Below, one piece after another: positions 1 through 6,740 of a stretch of DNA of 14,058 nt; position 1 is the first letter of the stretch; the number at the start of each line of letters is the position of its first letter. Source of the stretch: an uncultured Lachnospiraceae bacterium (GTDB lineage Bacteria > Bacillota > Clostridia > Lachnospirales > Lachnospiraceae). The stretch lies in assembly GCA_910577175.1 (NCBI GenBank), contig CAJTLU010000024.1, positions 1 to 14,058 of the forward strand, written 5' to 3'. The notes beneath the pieces are model-generated. The model was not told the origin of the DNA. It made no database searches and saw nothing but the letters and a program-made list of their open reading frames with translations. The position numbers and the translations under genes are program-made.

Positions 1-919
1 AACCCATTCGCATATCCATATGTACCTGTCTCATAAATATCGTATCCTGCCTGGCAAGAATTAATTGATTATTTAGATCAATTAACGTTGTCTTACACAT
101 ATGTGAAGAATCACCTACTTGAAAAGAAACATCTGTATCAGCATTATAACATAGTGCTGTTCCGAATCCTACAATATTATTATCATATTCTAGTTCCGAT
201 TGAATCTGAAAACAAATCCCCTCTCCTAGACGATCATCTATATGTACATGATATTGCATCGTCATCTCTTCTTTATCCGTAGTATATCTTATATTCGTGC
301 TAACAGATGGAAATTGAAAAATAAAATTCCCAATACGATCCAATGCTGAAAATAGATCAATTGGTATCAAATCAAATACCTTTTGAGCTAATTTTTTTAA
401 TCCTTTTTCACCCAGTAATTTTCTAACGCTCTTTTCAACATCAAAAAATTCTATTAAATAGCATCCATTTTTAAAATTATTTTTGAGTACCTTATTTAAA
501 AGTATCTCTTTTGTGCTATTCTGCTGCACAAAAACTTTAGGAACCACTTCCAATATTCCAATTTGTAATGTTCCCTCACCAATATCAGTTTTACTTTCAT
601 CCTTACAGTCACATAAGGTTTTCACAATTGGTCTGATTTCATTAATATTTTGCACTCTCCTTTTTATTCCTATTGAACAATTATTAGATATTGGTATTAG
701 TTTTGGCGTAATATACCTGTTCTCATTCCAATAAGATAAACGCTCTTCAAAAACAAAAATTGTAAAAACATTAAAAGTCTGTTTTATATCCTTTACTGTC
801 AAAAAAATAGAGGTTACTTCACAGCAATTATAGAATCCCAAGCTTTTGCAAGAAACTAATTTATCATATTCCTGCAGTATATAATCTGTAGTTATTTTTT
901 CCTGATTTCTATTTATCAT
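1..919 (-). CDS. Unrecognised AT-rich accessory protein, 3' end beyond the window
   Basis: The minus strand is open without a stop from an ATG at 919 to the window edge, giving 306 visible residues. TAAGGG lies five bases before the ATG, and the alternative ATG at 932 stops after seven codons. The base composition is clearly richer in A+T than the rest of the window. The protein starts MINRNQEK, has no signal peptide and looks soluble. A central block around residues 120-160 contains VPKVFVQQ, then VLKNNFKNGCYLIEFFD, followed by a lysine/leucine-rich stretch and ALDRIGNFIFQFP. I do not recognise it securely. The VP.FV, LLKNNF..G.Y..E.FD and DR.GN layout reminds me of the poorly characterised VPA1262-type N-terminal domain, but that is recall, not a search. 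It follows a truncated uvrB by 34 bases and probably shares its transcript. Composition and neighbourhood (type III Res nearby) suggest a transferred, possibly defence-related gene. Function is unknown. Confidence 0.8.
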   Translation of the reverse strand, partial: MINRNQEKITTDYILQEYDKLVSCKSLGFYNCCEVTSIFLTVKDIKQTFNVFTIFVFEERLSYWNENRYITPKLIPISNNCSIGIKRRVQNINEIRPIVKTLCDCKDESKTDIGEGTLQIGILEVVPKVFVQQNSTKEILLNKVLKNNFKNGCYLIEFFDVEKSVRKLLGEKGLKKLAQKVFDLIPIDLFSALDRIGNFIFQFPSVSTNIRYTTDKEEMTMQYHVHIDDRLGEGICFQIQSELEYDNNIVGFGTALCYNADTDVSFQVGDSSHMCKTTLIDLNNQLILARQDTIFMRQVHMDMRMG

Positions 920-953
920 AATCCCTTACCATTCTGCTATCTTACATTATCAT

Positions 954-1295
954 TCAATTACACGAATCCAGGTCACAAACTCCACCCGTCCTGCAAGTGC
1001 TATTTCGTCCATAATCCCCTATCTTGTCCACGAAATACTCTACTGCATTCTCCGGGAAAAACTCCTTGAACTCCCCGTAAAGCTGGGCGGCAAGCGTCTT
1101 ATTATGTGCAATAATAAGGGTCGGCCGGTTTAACGCCTGTATCACGTTCGCCATGGTAAACGTCTTACCAGAACCGGTCACGCCGAGAAGCGTCTGGAAC
1201 TGGTTCCCCTCCTCAAAGCCCCGGACAAGGTCGGAAATCGCCTGCGGCTGGTCCCCGGTAGGTGCATATTCGGATACTAATTTGAAATGGTCCAT
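954..1295 (-). pseudogene. uvrB: uvrB 5' fragment, truncated after codon 89 with a foreign 24-codon tail
   Basis: UvrB is the damage-verifying helicase-like subunit of the UvrABC excinuclease and is normally about 650-670 residues. Here residues 1-89 are a good UvrB N-terminus: APTGDQPQAI at 11-20, the Walker A loop GVTGSGKT at 38-45, and HNKTLAAQLYGEFKEFFPENAVEYFV ending at 89. Normally a YYDYYQPEAYVPSSD-like segment follows. Instead the sequence changes to DKIGDYGRNSTCRTGG and stops at residue 113. The break is therefore near 1028/1029. Helicase motifs II-VI, the beta-hairpin and the UvrA/UvrC interaction regions are all missing, so the product cannot act in excision repair. The start has an AGGGAG ribosome binding site, and the promoter region upstream is preserved. 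A complete uvrB presumably exists elsewhere, or the rest lies on the far side of an insertion or rearrangement. Confidence 0.9.
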
Positions 1296-1371
1296 ACGAA
1301 TAATCTCCCTGTAAACTATTTCTATTTATCAACTGATAATGTTCTAACCTGCTTACTTTGTCTATAATTTC

Positions 1372-1383
1372 GAACATACATTC
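1372..1383 (-). promoter_or_regulatory. Near-consensus SOS (LexA) box before the uvrB fragment
   Basis: The plus strand reads GAACATACATTC, which matches the Gram-positive LexA/DinR operator GAACN4GTTC in seven of eight defined bases. It lies just downstream of the -10 element at 1397-1402, where LexA would block initiation or early elongation. uvrB is a classic SOS gene in Firmicutes, so position and gene agree. Whether LexA binds this one-mismatch site is inference. Confidence 0.6.
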
Positions 1384-1396
1384 CCTTCTTTACTCT

Positions 1397-1405
1397 AGTA
1401 TACCA
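1397..1405 (-). promoter_or_regulatory. Extended -10 promoter element for the uvrB fragment
   Basis: The minus strand reads TGGTATACT: TATACT preceded by TGn, an extended -10 motif. There is no good -35 at 17 bases upstream, which is usual for extended -10 promoters. Transcription would start near 1390, about 95 bases before the uvrB ATG, and could continue into the AT-rich gene at 919. Confidence 0.55.
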
Positions 1406-1510
1406 CATTTTTTTTAAATGTATAGTAGGAAAACACACGTTTTTACGTTTTTTTGCCAAATTGCATTTGTGCTGGTATCCTTCGCCCGTTTTTTCCTCAT
1501 CCGCCCGGGA

Positions 1511-1552
1511 AATAAACAAAATACAGGGACTGCGCTTCATGCAACAGTCCCT
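1511..1552 (-). terminator. Intrinsic terminator after the lipoprotein nuclease
   Basis: An eight-base inverted repeat, AGGGACTG at 1525-1532 and CAGTCCCT at 1545-1552, forms a stem with a 12-base loop. On the minus strand it is followed by TGTATTTTGTTTATTT, a T-rich tract. It begins 18 bases after the stop codon of the nuclease gene and separates that unit from the uvrB promoter. Confidence 0.75.
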
Positions 1553-1569
1553 TCTTCTCATTTTGATTT

Positions 1570-2667
1570 CTACGGATTACAGCGCTTACAAGGGCTGTAT
1601 CCTCTTTCTATGATTTCCTCACGTCCGCCGGTATAGTATTGCTTATTCTTTTCCTTTATTGTTTCCACGCTGCCGCAACCCGGTACATGGAATTTCCTTG
1701 TATTGGTATTCAGCACATAGTCCTTTTCTTCTTCCGCCGCAACCGGCGCCAGCGCGCTTTCCCCGGTTGCATAATCGATTGTGATTCCCGGCTGCACATT
1801 ATAAGCAAATATGTGAAAACAAATTCCTTCCCCGTTGTCTTCCACGGACCAGCCTTCCATCCTTACGCCCGTCGCCACAAGATTCTCCCCTTCAAACATT
1901 GGCGTGACTCTGTACATGACATGGTTGCCGGTACGTTCTATGTAGTCGGCAGTCCTGTCCTCAAAAGGCTTCATCCCTTCCATATTTAAGAATCTGGTAC
2001 CGGTAATTAAATTCTTTTCATTTGCATTTTCTCCGGTCAGCTGGTAGCCAATCAGGTGACAGCGGTTATACAAAAAGTAATCCTTTATCACCGACGTATC
2101 ATAACGGATGGTATGCCAGCCGGACGGCTTTACCGAACCAATTTCCCCTCTTTCCACGGTTGGCATCAGGTCAAGCCCTATGCAGGCAAACGCCGTACCG
2201 CACCGCCCCAGGGCATCCAGCTCCGAATAGCTCTCAAACGACTCTGTGCTATACTCCGTAAAATAAGGCTTGTTTTCATTTATTGTTATATATTCCTTCC
2301 CCGCGTAGGCTGGAATATCCGACAGCTTAATTTCCAGGGCCGGCGTCGGCTTCGGTGTCGCAGTCGGTTCCGGCGTTTCCGTTGGTGTCGGTCTTAGTGT
2401 CGCGGTCGCTTCCGGTGTAGCTTCCGGCAGTTCCGTCGGCGTCGGCTTCGGTGTCGCGGTCGGTTCCGGCGTTTCCGTTAGCGTCGGTTTTAGCGTCACA
2501 GTCGGCATCGGCTCCGGTGTTGCAGCTACCTCTGGCGTAGCTTCCGGCAGTTCCGTCACCATAACAGTTTCTATACTCTCTTGTCCGCCAATTTCCTCCG
2601 GCGGCATGTTACATCCGGAAAAAAGCAATCCTGACAGGATTGCGAAAAGACAGATGGCTTTCCGCAT
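1570..2667 (-). CDS. Secreted lipoprotein DNA/RNA non-specific endonuclease (EndA/NucA type) with C-terminal Ada-like zinc motif
   Basis: This is a predicted surface-anchored nuclease of 365 residues. Residues 1-19 form a lipoprotein signal peptide ending in the lipobox LFSGC, so Cys19 would be lipidated. Residues about 38-110 are a Thr/Pro/Glu-rich linker made of imperfect repeats (PEATPE, TPEPTATPKPTP), probably a wall-spanning spacer. Residues about 115-300 are a beta-beta-alpha-metal DNA/RNA non-specific nuclease domain. NRCHLIGYQL at 201-210 supplies the likely general base His204, in the position of DRGH in EndA. The segment ANEKNLITGTRFLN at 215-228 carries the likely metal-binding Asn. 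Residues 317-365 hold a small domain with H327, C331, C360 and C363 (YSPCKRCNP end), resembling the zinc-binding Ada fold often attached to such nucleases. The start has a strong AAGGAGGG site. The gene begins 46 bases after the type III Res stop with no terminator or clear promoter between, so co-transcription is likely. Nutrient scavenging or DNA turnover outside the cell is a plausible role. Confidence 0.88.
   Translation of the reverse strand: MRKAICLFAILSGLLFSGCNMPPEEIGGQESIETVMVTELPEATPEVAATPEPMPTVTLKPTLTETPEPTATPKPTPTELPEATPEATATLRPTPTETPEPTATPKPTPALEIKLSDIPAYAGKEYITINENKPYFTEYSTESFESYSELDALGRCGTAFACIGLDLMPTVERGEIGSVKPSGWHTIRYDTSVIKDYFLYNRCHLIGYQLTGENANEKNLITGTRFLNMEGMKPFEDRTADYIERTGNHVMYRVTPMFEGENLVATGVRMEGWSVEDNGEGICFHIFAYNVQPGITIDYATGESALAPVAAEEEKDYVLNTNTRKFHVPGCGSVETIKEKNKQYYTGGREEIIERGYSPCKRCNP
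2342..2557. repeat. Imperfect tandem repeat encoding the Pro/Thr linker
   Basis: Two adjacent copies, 2342-2437 (96 bases) and 2438-2557 (120 bases), share the same beginning (GGCGTCGGCTTCGGTGTCGC) and end (CTTCCGGCAGTTCCGTC). The longer copy carries 24 extra bases, eight codons, so frame is kept. In protein they encode TELPEATPE...TPKPTP units of 32 and 40 residues. This is an in-frame internal duplication, likely variable in length between strains. Confidence 0.75.
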
Positions 2668-2713
2668 GACAAGTCCCTCCTTTTCCTTACAGACTGTCTT
2701 CCCTGCACCCCGC

Positions 2714-5700
2714 TTAAATACTATCCATAATATTTAACAAACTCTGATAACTGTCCACCTCATGGTAAACGACGTCCTCTGTCGATAGTTCTTGAAACAG
2801 CCTTTTAGCACAGGCAATTTTCGCCTGCTCGATTGGTCTGAGCTTCCGGCTTTCCATGGTCCCCTTTGTTTCGGCAATAAAATAAATGTGCTTTACCTTC
2901 CCCTCGTAAAACGCAATCGCCCAGTCCGGGGAATAGCTTCCCACCGGTGTCGGAATCGCAAAGCTTCTTGGCAGCTTTGCATAGGCGCATACCTCGTCCG
3001 CACCGTCCAACTCCTCCGCAAACCTGCGCTCCACGCTCTTTTCAGCCGTGCCGTCCGTAAACACATACTCCTGAATATGCTTCTCTGCCTTAAATGCCTT
3101 ATCAAAGGAAGTATGCTTTTCCGCCGTAAAAATTGTGCTGTCATACGCTCCTTCTATCTGGCTGTAAGAAATATGCTCTACAATCAGCTCCGCTTTCTGT
3201 TCCTTTATCAGACGGATTACCTTTGTAATAAATTCCTCCGGATTATTCCGGTACATCAGAAATTTATCCTGGTGAATCCCCTTTAGAATCGCCGCAGCAG
3301 TCTTTCTTGTCAGAACAGTCCCTTCTGCCACCTTCCCAATCAGGTCATACTTTATCTGACCCGTCGCAGGAGCCCTGAGTGTCCTTGTCGCAGTCTTTAC
3401 ACTTTTAAAAGAATCCCCTTCTTTCAGGGTCTCTGCCGACAGGGTATCCTTCTGTTCCGATACGGATGCCGTATATTGAAGCGTGGAAACATAAAGCTCC
3501 TTATCAATTGCACGGATTACTTTCTGAATCAGCTCGCTGCTGTCAAAGGAGACCGTATAGGCATATTTATGGTTAATACAGTTCCAGAGCGTCTGAAATT
3601 CCTTTTTAAAAAAATTATCATTCAGGTCGTTTTTCGGAACCTTTGTTTTATTCCCGTCAGAAAGCATTTCATTTAGAAGTCTTTCATCAAACACGCCCTG
3701 AATCAGCTTATGAATGCCCTGTGCATATGCACGCAGGCAATCCGGCAGCTCTGCAAGATGATTATTTTCTAAATCGCTATGGTACTGCTCTGTAATACGG
3801 TCTTCGCCATCCGGCGATACATAATCGTTTTTTACCAGATACTGATAAATCATAACTGCCTGCCGCTCCGAGATTTTCTCCGAAACGCCGTCAGCCCGGA
3901 CTGTCTTTCCAATAAAATATTCCTTTGATGCACGTCTCGGTCTTTCATACAGAGCATCCTTCATCTGCTTCTGCAGGTCGGCAACAAACTCCCTGTAGCT
4001 TTCGCTGGCAATCACGGTCAGCTTGTTCACCTTGTGCACCATCGCCCTGCCAAGGCTCTGCTCGTCCATACGAATCCCGTCCTGATTCACGCAGAGCCTG
4101 AGTCCTCTTCCCACCTCCTGACGCTTCATGGTCGTGCTGTCGCTATGTTTTAACGTGCAAATCTGAAATACATTCGGATTATCCCAGCCCTCCCGCAGCG
4201 CCGAATGGGAAAAAATAAACCTGGTCGGTTCCTCAAAGTTCAGCAGACGCTCCTTATTCTTTAAAATCAAATCATAGGCAGAGCTATCCTCCGAGAAATC
4301 AGCACCTCTCTTAAGGATACTGTCTACCGCATGTCCCTTCTTATCGATGCTGAAATAGCCCTTATGGGTGGCACTAGCTTCAATACCCTTAAGATACCTC
4401 TGATACGGCGTATCGGCGGCAGTAATAAAATTACGCACAGCCTCCCTGTACTCCTGTTCAAACATTTCAGCGTACTCGCCGCACAGTTCCCCGCCATTCT
4501 CATCATACCGGCGGTATTTTGCAACCTCATCGATAAAAAACAGCGATAAGGTTTTAATTCCTCTGTGAAACAGCTCCTCTTCCTTCTCCAGATGGGACTT
4601 AATCGTCTCCCGTATCTGGATTCTTCTCATATCACGTTCTGATACGTCTCCTGCCACATCACCGCAGTGAAGCACCTCCCCGTTTGTGAATGTAACTGTT
4701 CCCGCAACAGGGTCAATTTCCGAAATATGATAGCTCTTATACTGCTCCATATGTTTGGAATACTTATACAGATTGTCACCCACACCCACGATTCTGGACT
4801 CTCTGTTTATGGAATTCTGATATGCAATTTCAAACTCTATCCTCGCCCTTGGCGGATGCTTCGGCGATACGATAATTTCTTCCAGATACAGATACTTGTC
4901 CGTACCACGGAAATTCTTCACCTGAAATCCTTTGACCTCGATTTTCTTCACCAGCTTCTGATTATACGCATCTACTGCATCGAGCGCATAGACAAGATTA
5001 TGATGCTCCTTATGTGTAGCAGAATAATTCAGGCAGAACAGCGGATTGAAATTCTTCAATGCCCGCTGTGTCGCATCCCCGCCCATCTTCTGCGGCTCAT
5101 CTAAAATAATAATCGGATGATTTGCCTGAATAACATCAATCGGCCGTCTGCTGCCAAACTCATCCCGCTTCTCATAAATAATACGTGCCTCCCTGCTCCT
5201 GCCGCCTTCCTTCATGGAGGTATTGAACGCCTGCATATTGATAATCATGGCATTGATTCCTGCATTTCCGGAAAAGTCATCGAGCTGGTTCAGATGACTG
5301 CTGCTGTATACAAAAAACCGGATTTTTTTGCCATACTGCTCCATGAAATGCTCCTGTGTTATCTCAAAGCTCTTCTTTACGCCCTCCCGGATTGCAACAG
5401 ACGGAACTACCACGATAAACTTGGACCAGCCATACTGCCGATTCAGTTCGTACATCGTCTTAATATATACATAGGTCTTGCCGGTTCCGGTCTCCATCTC
5501 TACATCTAATGAACACGCGCCAAGACTCTCTGTCAGCGCATCGGAAACCATAAGGTTATTCCTCTGCTGTACCTCCATAATATTAGAAAGCAGGGTCCCC
5601 GGACGAAGTAAAATGCCTTCATTCCTAAAACCTTCCTCATCAAAATCATCCGTAACATCCAGCATCTGCTGCTCCCCGTCCGTCTGGAAGGAGCGTTGGG

Positions 5701-5839
5701 AATAGACCTGCTCCTGACGGAGTCTGCCAATATCTCTGCGGTAATTGACCGGGTCAGAATAAGGCTGTCCTTTGAATACGCTGACTACGCTCTCCACAGC
5801 ATCGGTCTGGTACTGCTGGATTTTAAAATTAAACTTCAA
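2714..5839 (-). CDS. Type III restriction enzyme Res subunit (SF2 helicase/translocase plus PD-(D/E)xK nuclease), no adjacent Mod
   Basis: Type III Res subunits use ATP to move or signal along DNA and cut when two Mod-bound sites are engaged. The protein is 1041 residues from TTG at 5839, near the family's usual size of about 970-1050. It begins LKFNFKIQQYQTDAV, the standard Res N-terminus. Numbered from the TTG, the Walker A motif METGTGKT is at 115-122, motif II DEPQKM at 247-252, motif III SATHKE at 273-278, REGWDNPNVFQI at about 549-560 and motif VI QEVGRGLR at 574-581. The C-terminal nuclease has SPDW with D972 and AETK with E990 and K992. No motif is damaged. The frame is open to an ATG at 5983, but that ATG lies upstream of a good promoter and lacks a ribosome site. 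TTG at 5839 has GAGGAGG eight bases before it. The mod gene that normally precedes res is absent: upstream is a divergent acetyltransferase. It may be an orphan, use a Mod in trans, or act as a stand-alone nuclease-helicase. Confidence 0.93.
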   Translation of the reverse strand: MKFNFKIQQYQTDAVESVVSVFKGQPYSDPVNYRRDIGRLRQEQVYSQRSFQTDGEQQMLDVTDDFDEEGFRNEGILLRPGTLLSNIMEVQQRNNLMVSDALTESLGACSLDVEMETGTGKTYVYIKTMYELNRQYGWSKFIVVVPSVAIREGVKKSFEITQEHFMEQYGKKIRFFVYSSSHLNQLDDFSGNAGINAMIINMQAFNTSMKEGGRSREARIIYEKRDEFGSRRPIDVIQANHPIIILDEPQKMGGDATQRALKNFNPLFCLNYSATHKEHHNLVYALDAVDAYNQKLVKKIEVKGFQVKNFRGTDKYLYLEEIIVSPKHPPRARIEFEIAYQNSINRESRIVGVGDNLYKYSKHMEQYKSYHISEIDPVAGTVTFTNGEVLHCGDVAGDVSERDMRRIQIRETIKSHLEKEEELFHRGIKTLSLFFIDEVAKYRRYDENGGELCGEYAEMFEQEYREAVRNFITAADTPYQRYLKGIEASATHKGYFSIDKKGHAVDSILKRGADFSEDSSAYDLILKNKERLLNFEEPTRFIFSHSALREGWDNPNVFQICTLKHSDSTTMKRQEVGRGLRLCVNQDGIRMDEQSLGRAMVHKVNKLTVIASESYREFVADLQKQMKDALYERPRRASKEYFIGKTVRADGVSEKISERQAVMIYQYLVKNDYVSPDGEDRITEQYHSDLENNHLAELPDCLRAYAQGIHKLIQGVFDERLLNEMLSDGNKTKVPKNDLNDNFFKKEFQTLWNCINHKYAYTVSFDSSELIQKVIRAIDKELYVSTLQYTASVSEQKDTLSAETLKEGDSFKSVKTATRTLRAPATGQIKYDLIGKVAEGTVLTRKTAAAILKGIHQDKFLMYRNNPEEFITKVIRLIKEQKAELIVEHISYSQIEGAYDSTIFTAEKHTSFDKAFKAEKHIQEYVFTDGTAEKSVERRFAEELDGADEVCAYAKLPRSFAIPTPVGSYSPDWAIAFYEGKVKHIYFIAETKGTMESRKLRPIEQAKIACAKRLFQELSTEDVVYHEVDSYQSLLNIMDSI

Positions 5840-5847
5840 CGGATGCA

Positions 5848-5854
5848 CCTCCTC
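5848..5854 (-). promoter_or_regulatory. Ribosome binding site deciding the TTG start of res
   Basis: The minus strand reads GAGGAGG followed by TGCATCCG and then TTG at 5839-5837. The eight-base spacing is optimal, and the protein from this TTG begins exactly where type III Res proteins usually begin. Confidence 0.8.
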
Positions 5855-5893
5855 TTTCTTTTCCGATTTTATCGTTCTGACATTCTGCCTTTT

Positions 5894-5922
5894 ATTATAT
5901 TCTATTCTTTGGACAATCGCAA
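5894..5922 (-). promoter_or_regulatory. Sigma-A-type promoter for the res-nuclease unit
   Basis: On the minus strand TTGCGA (5922-5917) is followed after exactly 17 bases by a perfect TATAAT (5899-5894). The expected transcript start near 5887 leaves an untranslated leader of about 48 bases before the TTG at 5839. It lies inside the upstream extension of the open frame, which argues against translation from 5983. Confidence 0.75.
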
Positions 5923-5995
5923 TCCTATCCCGCCTTAAGTTTCTGCATTTTTTGAACAGCCTTGAAAAACTCTGAGGACTCAAAAACTAAAAGTA

Positions 5996-6024
5996 TTGCT
6001 TCCCACAAAATATCATGGTATAGT
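5996..6024 (+). promoter_or_regulatory. Promoter for the GNAT acetyltransferase gene
   Basis: TTGCTT at 5996-6001, a 17-base spacer and TATAGT at 6019-6024 fit a sigma-A promoter. It faces away from the res promoter; the two -35 elements are about 73 bases apart. The leader before the coding region is more than 90 bases long. Confidence 0.65.
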
Positions 6025-6093
6025 ATTTACTTACAAAGAACGAATACGGCATACCTTTTAAACGCCTCCCAGAAAGTACTTAGAAAGGGAAGC

Positions 6094-6120
6094 ATGGGGC
6101 ATCCGGCACATATTACATAG
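6094..6120 (+). CDS. Possible eight-residue leader peptide upstream of the GNAT gene
   Basis: ATG at 6094 opens MGHPAHIT and stops at TAG 6118-6120. It has an AAAGGGA ribosome-site-like sequence at a good distance (about 6084-6090). It lies in the leader of the acetyltransferase mRNA and ends 24 bases before the preferred TTG start. Short leader ORFs can control downstream translation, but an ORF this short easily arises by chance. Confidence 0.2.
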   Translation: MGHPAHIT

Positions 6121-6144
6121 CACATGGAAAAGGAGAGTGATTTT

Positions 6145-6693
6145 TTGCAGAACCAAGGAACAAAGATGTTGAAAACAGACCGGCTGATTCTTAGACAGTT
6201 TCGTTATGATGATGCTGGGAATATGTTTAAAAATTGGGCGTCTGATTCAAAGGTGACGGAGTTTTTGACATGGCCTCCGCATACGGATATCGAAGTGACA
6301 AAAGCCATACTCCATGACTGGATTCCGAGATATTCCGATTTATCCTACTATAACTGGGTAATAGAATTAAATAAAACCAGTGAAATTATCGGAAATATCT
6401 CTGTGGTAAAGCTGGATGAGAAAATCGAGGCTGCTGAAATCGGTTATTGTTTGGGAAGAAACTGGTGGGGACAGGCAATTATGCCGGAGGCATTGTCGGC
6501 TGTTATCGCATTTCTTTTTGACGAAGCCGGGTTGAACCGTGTTGCCGCATGTCACGACAGCAATAATCCAAATTCAGGAAGGGCAATGGCAAAGGCTGGC
6601 ATGAAGTTAGAAGGAGTGTTAAGGGCATCCGCAATCAACAAGAACGGTATCTATGATAAGGTATATTATTCCATTTTGAAAAACGAGCGATAG
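6145..6693 (+). CDS. GNAT family N-acetyltransferase (RimJ/RimL-like)
   Basis: It transfers an acetyl group from acetyl-CoA to an amine; the substrate cannot be read from the sequence. The protein is 182 residues from TTG at 6145, typical length for the family. It shows the RimJ/RimL layout: TDRLILRQFRYDDAGNMFKNWASD near the N-terminus, WVIELNKTSEIIGNISV in the central strands, AEIGYCLGRNWWGQAIMPEAL as the acetyl-CoA-binding motif A region, and NRVAACHDSNNPNSGRAMAKAGMKLEG, the usual RimJ-type C-terminal motif. AAGGAG at 6130-6135 lies nine bases before the TTG. The in-frame ATG at 6124 has no ribosome site, and the in-frame ATG at 6166 has a weaker one, so both remain alternatives. It is the only rightward gene, diverging from res and converging on the GH127 gene. 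Roles in RimJ/RimL relatives range from ribosomal protein acetylation to detoxification. Confidence 0.9.
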   Translation: MQNQGTKMLKTDRLILRQFRYDDAGNMFKNWASDSKVTEFLTWPPHTDIEVTKAILHDWIPRYSDLSYYNWVIELNKTSEIIGNISVVKLDEKIEAAEIGYCLGRNWWGQAIMPEALSAVIAFLFDEAGLNRVAACHDSNNPNSGRAMAKAGMKLEGVLRASAINKNGIYDKVYYSILKNER

Positions 6694-6694
6694 G

Positions 6695-6725
6695 AGGGGC
6701 TGCCACACTTTATGCAGCAGCCCCT
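6695..6725 (+). terminator. Hairpin terminator after the GNAT gene
   Basis: AGGGGCTGC at 6695-6703 pairs perfectly with GCAGCCCCT at 6717-6725 around a 13-base loop, starting two bases after the GNAT stop. It is followed by TTTAGTAAATCT, a modest T-rich tract on the plus strand. On the minus strand there is no T tract, so it probably serves mainly the GNAT gene, although the stem lies between two convergent genes. Confidence 0.65.
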
Positions 6726-6740
6726 TTAGTAAATCTCCAT

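Noticed and set aside
88..734. Plus-strand open frames at 88-282 and 483-734
   Set aside because: They lie opposite the long minus-strand frame 1-919, which has a ribosome site and coherent protein composition; the plus-strand products look like reverse-complement shadows.
1322..1561. A 79-codon minus-strand frame
   Set aside because: It covers the terminator, the promoter and the SOS box region, has no recognisable protein pattern, and is best read as intergenic.
2342..2557. Repeats as a possible CRISPR array
   Set aside because: The units are long, adjacent, keep the reading frame and encode a Pro/Thr linker; there are no unique spacers.
5840..5983. N-terminal extension of Res to an ATG at 5983
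   Set aside because: It contains the promoter, lacks a ribosome binding site and precedes the standard Res N-terminus.
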